Shown here: positions 1-5,416 of the stretch, one piece after another
Layout: every line of letters starts with the position of its first letter
Numbering within the stretch: position 1 is the stretch's first letter
Assembly (NCBI GenBank): GCA_002723635.1
Contig: PBMM01000024.1
Span: forward strand, 41,429 to 46,844
Reading direction: 5' to 3'
Length of the DNA stretch: 5,416 bases
DNA from: Methanobacteriota archaeon
GTDB lineage: Archaea; Thermoplasmatota; Poseidoniia; Poseidoniales; Poseidoniaceae
The notes under the pieces: generated by a model
The model's input: only the letters and a program-made list of their open reading frames with translations
Databases searched by the model: none
Told to the model about the DNA's origin: nothing
Translations under genes and position numbers: made by a program

Positions 1-2834
1 ACGAGGCGTCCTCCGCCGCAAAACAGGCTGCGGAAGAGGTGAAGCAAGCTGAAGATGCGCTCGCTCAAGCGACCACCGCCCACGCAGAAGCCGTCGAAGA
101 GGAGGGGCTTGTTCGCGAGGCTCTCGAAGGCTCGACCAGCGACGTGGCCAGTTTGGCCCGCACCGTGCAGTCGTGTGAAGACGAAATTGAACACGCCCGC
201 GCAGCCCTCGCCAATGCGCAGTCTGACGTCGATCGCTCGGCCACCGCTGGCGAACTCTTGCTCGAAGAGCGCCAAAAGGCAGAGGAAGCCCTTGCAGGTG
301 CCAATATGCAACTCGCTGAAAGCGACCTCCAAGGCGAGGAAATCAAGGCCATGGCGGCAGGAACCGACCGAGAAAGCCTGGTTCGCGATCTTACCGCTGC
401 CCAACGAAAAGAATCCACCCTTGTCGAGGAAGCCAACGCCGTTGAAACTCGTCTGCGTGACGTTGAGCGTCAACTGGCACGCGCACGGGCCGCGATTGAA
501 TCCAACGCTGGCTCGACAGGGCTGACCGGAGGGGCAGCGGCCGTGCTCCGTGCTCGCGACGGAGGAGATTTGGATGGCATCTACGGAACCATCGCAGAGT
601 TGTGCGCGCCCAAGGATGAAGCGCATTCAACGGCCTTGTCCACCGCCATTGGCGGTGGGATGATGTCCGTCGTGGTCGAGACCGACGAGGTCGCAGCGAA
701 AGCCATCCGCTGGCTGAAACAGAACAACGCCGGACGGGCCACCTTCCTTCCGCTCAACAAGATCAACGCCGGGCGACCTGCAGGTCGTGCGGTCATGGTC
801 GCTCGTCAGCCAGGCGTCATCGGATTTGCCCACGACCTGCTGGAGCACGATCCACGCATCACTGCAGCCGTGCGCTTTGTTCTCCGCAACACCTTGTTGG
901 TCGACACCATGGCCACCGCCCGTGCAAACATGGGCGGCGTTCGCCTAATCACCTTGGACGGCAGCGTAGCCGAAGCAGGCGGCGCCATGACCGGTGGTTC
1001 GCCACGACGTTCACGGATTTCCTTCGGAGGGAAAATCCAGGGTGCGAGTGAGGTCGATCGCCTGTCAAAAGAGGTGGACCGCCTCCGAATGATGTCGGAG
1101 GGTGTCTCCGCCAAGGTTCGGGAGGCCCGCGAGGCTCAAGCCGACGTCCGTCGCCGCTTGGGCGACTTGGCCAACAACGACGCTGCAGCCAAACTCGCGT
1201 CTTGGCGGAGTTCCCACGCGGCCGCCAAGGCCGCTCTTGGCAAGGAGGAAGGCAACTTGGCGGCCTTGACGTCGCGATTGGACGCGTTCGATCAGGAAGG
1301 GCGCCGCCATTTGGCCCTTCGAAGCCAAGCCCAGCAACGCCTTACTGAAGCCATTGAGGCACGTGACGAAGCCAATCAGCACCTCCAGGACGCGAGTCCG
1401 ACCCATCTCAAGGAGCGGCTTCACGCCGCGGAATTGGCCAAGGCGACCGCAGAAGCGGATCTCCAGAGCAATGAGGCGACCATTCGGGCCGGAAAAGAGC
1501 GGCATGCACTCCTTCAAGGGAACGCAGAGGACTTGAGCGGACGGCTTGACCAGCTCGCCTCTGAGGCCGCAACCCGGTCTACGGAACGCGTGAAGTTGGA
1601 GCGCTCCATGGGTGAAAATCGAATCCAACTGACGGCCAAAGAGGAAGAGCGCCGCTCTCACCTCGAGGAGCATCAGGGTCTCGAGGACGAACGCATCCGT
1701 CTTGTGGACGAACGCAGTGCGCTGCGTGCAGCTTCCGAACAGAAAGCATCTGACGCCCGCTCACGGCGGCAGCACGCCGAAGAATTGCGCCGTTTGTTGT
1801 CCACCAGCGAGGCTCAATTGGTGGAAATTCGCTCATCGATGGTCGAAGAGGGCGTCGAAGAGACGGTGGAGGGCGAGGATCCCTTGCCCACCGTGGCCGA
1901 AGGCGAACGCACGGTCAGGCGGCTTGAGCGTAGGATTGAGGACATTGGCTCCGTCAATTGGCGGGCCATTGAGCAGCACGATGCGTGCGAGGAGCGGCTT
2001 GCTTCGCTCAGCGCGGACCATGACGTCCTGAAGGGCCGTCGGCAAGACCTCCTGGACTTGGCAGAGCAACTCGACCAGCAACGGACCGTTCGTTTGACGC
2101 AGGTCCTCAGCAAGGTGAATGAGAACTTCAAGCGCGTCTACAAGACCTTGTCCAAAGGCGGTGAAGGCGAGTTGTTCCTGGAAAATCCCGAGCAGCCGTT
2201 TAGCGGTGGCTTGGACATGTGGGCACGTCCTCGCGGAAAATCCAGCCGATGCCGCCTCCAAGGCTTGTCTGGCGGCGAGCAGTCCATGGCGGCCTTGGCC
2301 CTCATCTTCGCCATTCAAGACTACGACCCAAGCCCGTTCTACTACTTCGACGAGGTCGATCAGAACCTCGACTCCGACAACGCTCGCTTGATCGCCGAAA
2401 TGTGCAGGTCCCGTTCCGAGCGCGCTCAATTCATCATGGTCACCTTGCGAAAGGTCAGCCTCAGTTTGGCCGACCATCACATTGGGGTCACCCACGGCGG
2501 GGACGGATGCAGCCGCAGGATCATGGATTTCAACCGTCAACGGGCGCTTGCGCTTGGCGAGGCCGCCGAGGAAGCAGCGGCCGCAGATGCGGCCAAGAAC
2601 GCCGATCGGGCGGGCGAAGCCGTGGCCTTCCAAAACGCCATGCCCGAGGTTCCCGATTCATTGGGCACCCCCAAGAGCCTCGAGGGGCTCATGGCACGGG
2701 CCGATGACTCGGCCGAGGAGGAGGCTGAGGCCCGTGAACACATCGAGGCCGTGCGGGAAGCCGAAGCCGCTGAAGACGTCGCCCTGAGTTCTGAAGAAGA
2801 CGCTCTTCCGGCAGAGGTTCCTGACGGGGAGTGA
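1..2834 (+). CDS. smc: Chromosome segregation/condensin ATPase SMC, 5'-truncated by the window edge
   Basis: This is the ATPase subunit of the SMC-ScpAB condensin, which compacts and segregates the chromosome. The frame is open from the left edge (first full codon at 3) to TGA at 2832-2834, giving 943 visible residues. The family is usually about 1,150-1,200 residues, so roughly 330 are missing, including the N-terminal head with Walker A. The GTG at 39 is an internal codon, not a start. Order (residues counted from the GTG at 39): coiled coil 1-165; hinge about 165-322, with IYGTIAELC, AIGGGMMSVVVET and a closing AEAGGAMTGGS; return coiled coil about 335-634; C-terminal head from 635, with LENPEQPFSGGL, signature LSGGEQS (743-749) and Walker B FYYFDEVDQNLD (767-778; D771, catalytic E772); then VTLRKVSLSLADHHIGV. 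The head resembles archaeal SMC. About 100 acidic, Ala-rich residues follow the head, which is unusual. It is first in an operon with scpA and scpB. Rad50 is excluded by the SMC-type hinge and the neighbours. Confidence 0.96.
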   Translation, partial: EASSAAKQAAEEVKQAEDALAQATTAHAEAVEEEGLVREALEGSTSDVASLARTVQSCEDEIEHARAALANAQSDVDRSATAGELLLEERQKAEEALAGANMQLAESDLQGEEIKAMAAGTDRESLVRDLTAAQRKESTLVEEANAVETRLRDVERQLARARAAIESNAGSTGLTGGAAAVLRARDGGDLDGIYGTIAELCAPKDEAHSTALSTAIGGGMMSVVVETDEVAAKAIRWLKQNNAGRATFLPLNKINAGRPAGRAVMVARQPGVIGFAHDLLEHDPRITAAVRFVLRNTLLVDTMATARANMGGVRLITLDGSVAEAGGAMTGGSPRRSRISFGGKIQGASEVDRLSKEVDRLRMMSEGVSAKVREAREAQADVRRRLGDLANNDAAAKLASWRSSHAAAKAALGKEEGNLAALTSRLDAFDQEGRRHLALRSQAQQRLTEAIEARDEANQHLQDASPTHLKERLHAAELAKATAEADLQSNEATIRAGKERHALLQGNAEDLSGRLDQLASEAATRSTERVKLERSMGENRIQLTAKEEERRSHLEEHQGLEDERIRLVDERSALRAASEQKASDARSRRQHAEELRRLLSTSEAQLVEIRSSMVEEGVEETVEGEDPLPTVAEGERTVRRLERRIEDIGSVNWRAIEQHDACEERLASLSADHDVLKGRRQDLLDLAEQLDQQRTVRLTQVLSKVNENFKRVYKTLSKGGEGELFLENPEQPFSGGLDMWARPRGKSSRCRLQGLSGGEQSMAALALIFAIQDYDPSPFYYFDEVDQNLDSDNARLIAEMCRSRSERAQFIMVTLRKVSLSLADHHIGVTHGGDGCSRRIMDFNRQRALALGEAAEEAAAADAAKNADRAGEAVAFQNAMPEVPDSLGTPKSLEGLMARADDSAEEEAEAREHIEAVREAEAAEDVALSSEEDALPAEVPDGE
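2529..2831 (+). other. Ala/Glu-rich C-terminal tail of SMC
   Basis: After the last recognisable head strand (ending RRIMD) the reading frame continues for 101 residues that do not belong to the ABC-type head. By hand count 27 are Asp/Glu, 8 are Lys/Arg and 26 are Ala. An alanine-rich, probably helical part comes first, followed by a less biased stretch (PEVPDSLGTPKSLEGLMARA) and then a strongly acidic end. The composition suggests a flexible or partly helical tail projecting from the head. Its function is unknown. Base composition and codon use look like the rest of the gene, so it is not an obvious insertion. Confidence 0.7.
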
Positions 2835-2839
2835 GGTGA
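2833..2839 (+). promoter_or_regulatory. Shine-Dalgarno site of scpA overlapping the smc stop codon
   Basis: GAGGTGA matches the sequence complementary to the conserved 16S rRNA 3' end and lies six bases before the ATG at 2846. Its first two bases are the last two of the smc stop TGA. This fixes the scpA start at 2846 rather than the second ATG at 2855, and suggests that ribosomes ending smc re-initiate on scpA. Confidence 0.8.
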
Positions 2840-2845
2840 GGCCGG

Positions 2846-3964
2846 ATGGAGCAAATGGTCCTCGACGGTTGGTTCCTCAGGCAGGACATCGTTGAGCGCT
2901 TGCTCTCCACCGGAAGCGAAAGCGACGAGGCGTCGGCCTTTGGGGACCGAATCATGCGCATCGCGGCTCAAGACGGAGCCGAGCATCAGGCCCTGAGCGA
3001 TCCCATCGACCGTTCGATTGCTTTGGTGCTGTCCCTGGTTCGCGAGGAAGGACTCAACGCATGGGACATTGATCTGGAGGCCTTTCTGGAAATCTTCACC
3101 GAACGCGTGCGTACCGAAGCAGAACGCGTTGACCTGCCCGCATGTGGGCGCTTGATTCGCCTTGCATGGGAGGTGCTGCATGAGCAGACCCTTGGGGTCT
3201 ATGACCGGGCCACGGCGATTGATTTGGCCGAGGAAGAGATGGATTTCGGCCATGATTTTGGCTGGGAACTCGACGTCGACGACGAAGCCTTCGCCTTCAC
3301 CACGACCGTGCTCCAAGGCGAGGCGGACGCGACGTTGCCCTCGTTGTTTGACGGTCGTCTGCGCCGCCCCGAAGGCCGTCCAACGACGCTTGGTGAACTC
3401 CTTGCCGCGTTCAAAGACGCCGCAGATGACGCCGAAGCCTTGCAGGAACGCGAACGCGTCAGGGAAGCAGCTGCCGCCGAACTGAAGGCCCACCTCGATG
3501 ACGTGGGCGGACGAATGCACGACGAGGACCTCGAAGGCGACATTGAACGATGTTGGAACGCCCTACGCCAGGTGTGCAAGACCAACGGGGCCGCAAAAGT
3601 GCCATTGCTCGAGGTCGTGCGTCGCTTGGAAGAGATTGACCCTGAAGCAGCCGCAAGCCTTGGTGGTCGCACTGAGGCCAACGTGGCCGCATTCATCGCT
3701 GGGTTGTTTCTGGTTCACCGTAGGTTGGTTGACGTGGTTCAAGATCAGGTGCCCTCCGGTCCAATTCATCTGGTGGACCTCTGGCCCAAGATGGACGCAT
3801 ACCACGATGTGCGTGCCCATTTGGAGCGCCTTGAGGCAGAAGAGGACGGCCGGGTTCCAACCGGACTCCTCCAGCGTGCCGGTGAAGCCGCAGCCTTGGA
3901 GGAGGCCTCTGCGGCTGTGTTGGCGGAGTCCGAAGACGACACAGAATCGTGGTTGGTTGAGTGA
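2846..3964 (+). CDS. scpA: Condensin kleisin subunit ScpA
   Basis: This is the kleisin that bridges the two SMC heads and carries ScpB in the SMC-ScpAB complex. It has 372 residues, against about 230-280 for a common ScpA. Residues 1-50 are an extra leader. Residues about 53-115 are the N-terminal SMC-binding region, with SLVREEGLNAWDIDLEAF matching the family pattern (Leu-Ile-x-Lys/Arg-Glu...Asp-Ile). Residues 130-165 are acidic. Residues 173-197, with RPTTLGELLAAF, correspond to the R-x-VTL-x-EL segment seen in archaeal ScpA. A charged linker follows, then the C-terminal winged helix at about 250-312 (KVPLLEVVRRLEE, NVAAFIAGLFLVHRRLVDVVQ, GPIHLVDL). Residues 313-372 are an acidic extension. 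The start is set by the Shine-Dalgarno site six bases upstream. The gene begins 11 bases after smc and ends 9 bases before scpB. ScpA sequences diverge strongly, so the call rests on these patterns plus the position between smc and scpB. Confidence 0.9.
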   Translation: MEQMVLDGWFLRQDIVERLLSTGSESDEASAFGDRIMRIAAQDGAEHQALSDPIDRSIALVLSLVREEGLNAWDIDLEAFLEIFTERVRTEAERVDLPACGRLIRLAWEVLHEQTLGVYDRATAIDLAEEEMDFGHDFGWELDVDDEAFAFTTTVLQGEADATLPSLFDGRLRRPEGRPTTLGELLAAFKDAADDAEALQERERVREAAAAELKAHLDDVGGRMHDEDLEGDIERCWNALRQVCKTNGAAKVPLLEVVRRLEEIDPEAAASLGGRTEANVAAFIAGLFLVHRRLVDVVQDQVPSGPIHLVDLWPKMDAYHDVRAHLERLEAEEDGRVPTGLLQRAGEAAALEEASAAVLAESEDDTESWLVE

Positions 3965-3969
3965 GGTGA
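3963..3969 (+). promoter_or_regulatory. Shine-Dalgarno site of scpB overlapping the scpA stop codon
   Basis: GAGGTGA, identical to the site before scpA, shares two bases with the scpA stop TGA and lies four bases before the ATG at 3974. It supports that start and translational coupling of scpB to scpA. Confidence 0.8.
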
Positions 3970-3973
3970 CGAA

Positions 3974-4576
3974 ATGACGGAAACACCGTTGGAACTCCTG
4001 CTCGAAGCCCAACTGTTCGCAGCAGGGCGTTCCTTGTCTGCTTCAGACATCGCCGAAACCCTCGGCTATGAGGTGGACGAAGTCACGGCAGCGCTTGAGC
4101 AGCTCCAAGGGTCCCTCAAACGGCGCCGAGGTGCTTTGCATCTCGCCGAAGTCGGTGGTCGATGGGCCATGGAAGTGAAACCGAAGGTCGCGGCCCACCT
4201 TCCCCGGGAAACGAAAACCGACCTTCCTCCTCGCTTGCTCAAGGCGGCGTCGCTCATCGCCTACCATCAGCCCATGCCACAGTCACGTCTGGTGGAGATG
4301 CTCGGTCAGCGTGCTTACGATCACGTGCGTGAATTGGCTCAAGCAGGGATGATTCAACGTCGAAGGGACGGAAACACGCGTCGTTTATCCACCACCCGCC
4401 GTTTTTCGGAAGTGTTTGGCTGTCCCCACACCGACCGGGCTAAGGTCCGGGCCTGGTTCCGTGAACAGGTGGCCGATTCTGGCATTCTTGACGACGTGCT
4501 TGGCAGCGTGGTCGTTGAAGAGGAGCAAGTGGACGGTACGGTGCAGGCCGTTCTCCCCGTCGGCGAAGACGAGTGA
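3974..4576 (+). CDS. scpB: Condensin accessory subunit ScpB
   Basis: ScpB is the winged-helix protein that dimerises and binds the middle of ScpA in the SMC-ScpAB complex. The 200 residues are a usual length. Residues about 5-75 form the first winged helix (LLEAQLFAAGRSLSASDIAE, then LHLAEVGGRWAMEV), matching the family opening E-A-x-LFA-x-G-x-P/S-L. Residues about 85-152 form the second: LLKAASLIAYHQPMPQSRLV carries the hallmark IAYHQP, followed by GMIQRRR and TTRRFSEVFG, where the family usually has T-T-x-x-F-L-x-x-FG. The segment after the recognition helix is shortened: the common G-R-x-x-x-PG-RP loop appears here as RRRDGNTRR. About 45 mostly acidic residues follow the second domain. The gene is last in the operon, and its stop TGA directly abuts the stop of the convergent gene. 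No coding alternative competes. Confidence 0.95.
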   Translation: MTETPLELLLEAQLFAAGRSLSASDIAETLGYEVDEVTAALEQLQGSLKRRRGALHLAEVGGRWAMEVKPKVAAHLPRETKTDLPPRLLKAASLIAYHQPMPQSRLVEMLGQRAYDHVRELAQAGMIQRRRDGNTRRLSTTRRFSEVFGCPHTDRAKVRAWFREQVADSGILDDVLGSVVVEEEQVDGTVQAVLPVGEDE

Positions 4577-4579
4577 TCA
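4574..4579. other. Abutting convergent stop codons (TGATCA)
   Basis: The scpB stop TGA (4574-4576, + strand) is followed at once by TCA (4577-4579), the stop of the HMG-CoA reductase gene on the - strand. The two stops form the palindrome TGATCA, and there is no intergenic base between the convergent genes. Confidence 0.9.
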
Positions 4580-4593
4580 GGCGCCTTGCCTGA
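4577..4593. terminator. Possible transcript-end hairpin just after scpB
   Basis: TCAGGC at 4577-4582 and GCCTGA at 4588-4593 form a perfect 6-bp inverted repeat around the five-base loop GCCTT. It begins on the base after the scpB stop and covers the last codons and stop of the opposing gene. A modest T-containing stretch (ATTTCTTC, from about 4602) follows on the + strand, but there is no clear T-run. Archaeal termination usually relies on T-rich tracts rather than hairpins, so a terminator role is weakly supported; the repeat itself is certain. Confidence 0.3.
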
Positions 4594-5416
4594 GCATGGA
4601 GAGGATTTCTTCGGCCGTTGTTTGTGTTCGTGGTCCTTCCCATGTGGCCAACCGGGCTGCCACCTCTTCGATTTCCGGACCGACCGCGCCAGCGCTTACG
4701 GCCATGTTCCGGGCATGCAATCGCATGTGTCCGGCTTGGATGCCGCTGGTGGACAAGGCACGCAGTGCGCCCAAGTTTTGTGCCAGCCCTGAGGCTGCCA
4801 TCACGGCGGCAAGACGGTCTGCGGATTCGATGCCAAGAAGTTCCAAGCACGCTCGTGCCGTGGGGTGGACCCTGCTTGCTCCGCCAACGGTGCCCACGGC
4901 CATGGGCGTTTCAAGGCGTCCAACGAGGAACCCGTCGCCGTCAACCTCCCATTCGGTCATCGAAGCGTAACGGCCGGTTCGCACCGCAGCCCAGGCGTGG
5001 CATCCGGCTTCGATGGCTCGCCAGTCTTGGCCGCAGGCGATGGCTACGGCACTGATCGCGTTCATGACGCCCTTGTTGTGCGTCGCTGCACGGTAGGGGT
5101 CCGAGGCTGCAAAATGGTAGGCCTCAATGATGCCAGAGATGACTTCAGCACCCTGAGATGCATCGCCGTCATCGGACATGGCTTCGGGGCTGAACCGTGC
5201 CTCGACGCGAGCCATGCGCTCAGTGGCCAGATTGGACAGGATTCGTAGCAAGACACGCCCGCCGGTGAGGGCTTCAACGCGTGGTGCGACAAGTTCCGCC
5301 ATGGTGTTCACGGCGTTGGCGCCCATCGCGTCGCGGACGTCAACGTGCAGGTGAACCACGAACATCGTGCCGATGTCCGTCGGAATGCGGTGGCAGGTGA
5401 TGCGCTTCAGGCCACC
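4577..5416 (-). CDS. Hydroxymethylglutaryl-CoA reductase, class II type, 5'-truncated by the window edge
   Basis: The enzyme interconverts HMG-CoA and mevalonate using NAD(P)H; in archaea this commits carbon to isoprenoid lipids. The frame is open from the right edge to the stop TCA at 4577-4579, giving 279 visible residues. The family is about 430, so some 150 are missing, including the catalytic Glu. The Met at 5365 is internal: the 17 residues before it (GGLKRITCHRIPTDIGT) continue the family alignment. Counting from that Met, HVDVRDAMGANAVNTMAE (7-24) is the substrate/cofactor-binding motif. DPYRAATHNKGVMN carries catalytic Lys98 (codon 5072-5074), GQDWRAIEAG carries Asp114 (5024-5026), and GHMRLHARN carries His217 (4715-4717). 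GLAQNLGALRALSTSGIQ and the short C-terminal flap follow. These passages resemble the Pseudomonas mevalonii enzyme, which defines class II. The usual cofactor-choice residue is off the window, so NADH or NADPH preference cannot be read. No promoter is visible. It is probably biosynthetic, but a degradative role is not excluded. Confidence 0.95.
   Translation of the reverse strand, partial: GGLKRITCHRIPTDIGTMFVVHLHVDVRDAMGANAVNTMAELVAPRVEALTGGRVLLRILSNLATERMARVEARFSPEAMSDDGDASQGAEVISGIIEAYHFAASDPYRAATHNKGVMNAISAVAIACGQDWRAIEAGCHAWAAVRTGRYASMTEWEVDGDGFLVGRLETPMAVGTVGGASRVHPTARACLELLGIESADRLAAVMAASGLAQNLGALRALSTSGIQAGHMRLHARNMAVSAGAVGPEIEEVAARLATWEGPRTQTTAEEILSMLRQGA

Noticed and set aside
39..41. 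GTG as a possible start of smc
   Set aside because: The frame is open to the left edge, coiled-coil sequence continues upstream, and the Walker A head must precede it. No Shine-Dalgarno site is seen before it.
1833..2633. A 266-codon open frame on the - strand inside smc
   Set aside because: It lies opposite the SMC ATPase head, whose motifs are clear; the antisense product shows no family motif.
2835..2845. A possible promoter between smc and scpA
   Set aside because: The 11-base gap is filled by the Shine-Dalgarno site, and no TATA-like or BRE-like stretch is evident in the preceding coding sequence.
2926..2935. ACGAGGCGTC repeated at 1-10 and 2926-2935
   Set aside because: Both copies lie in coding sequence and encode the same short Glu-Ala-Ser tract in genes rich in these codons; two copies of a 10-mer with no further similarity around them look like chance.
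2537..3520. A 327-codon open frame on the - strand across the end of smc and the start of scpA
   Set aside because: It is antisense to two well-supported genes, crosses their junction, shows no recognisable domain, and is explained by high G+C and the codon bias of the + strand genes.
5363..5365. ATG (- strand) as a possible start of the HMG-CoA reductase gene
   Set aside because: The upstream in-frame residues GGLKRITCHRIP align with the family, and about 150 N-terminal residues including the catalytic Glu would be missing.

Overview
The window looks like chromosomal DNA from a mesophilic archaeon. It is roughly 60% G+C by eye, arginine is coded mainly by CGN, and the genes are packed with almost no spacers. 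The SMC head reads as the archaeal type: LENPEQPFSGGL and VTLRKVSLSLADHHIGV are close to euryarchaeal SMC sequences as I remember them. Ribosome binding sites are strong GAGGTGA matches to the 16S 3' end. The HMG-CoA reductase on the other strand is of class II, which among archaea is known mainly from Thermoplasmatales and Archaeoglobales. Together these suggest a Thermoplasmatota member, possibly marine group II (Poseidoniales). That placement is inference, not proof.

Layout: positions 1-2834 (+) hold the C-terminal ~943 residues of the chromosome-condensation ATPase SMC; its N-terminal head lies upstream of the window. Positions 2846-3964 (+) encode the kleisin ScpA and 3974-4576 (+) encode ScpB. 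The three genes are separated by 11 and 9 bases and each downstream gene has a Shine-Dalgarno sequence that overlaps the previous stop codon, so this is one tight operon encoding a complete SMC-ScpAB condensin. Positions 4577-5416 (-) hold the C-terminal ~279 residues of HMG-CoA reductase, whose N-terminus lies beyond the right edge. It converges on scpB with no intergenic base: the two stop codons form TGATCA.

How they work together: SMC dimerises through its hinge, and its ATPase heads are bridged by ScpA, which in turn binds ScpB. The complex organises and segregates the chromosome. HMG-CoA reductase is unrelated in function; it belongs to mevalonate metabolism and in archaea normally supplies isoprenoids for membrane lipids.

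There is no gene-free stretch longer than about 11 bases. I saw no RNA gene, mobile element, CRISPR array or clear promoter. I did not find a new multi-gene system. The most notable points are an Ala/Glu-rich tail added to SMC, an enlarged ScpA, altered residues next to the SMC ATPase motifs, two identical stop/Shine-Dalgarno junctions, and the zero-spacer convergent junction with a small hairpin.
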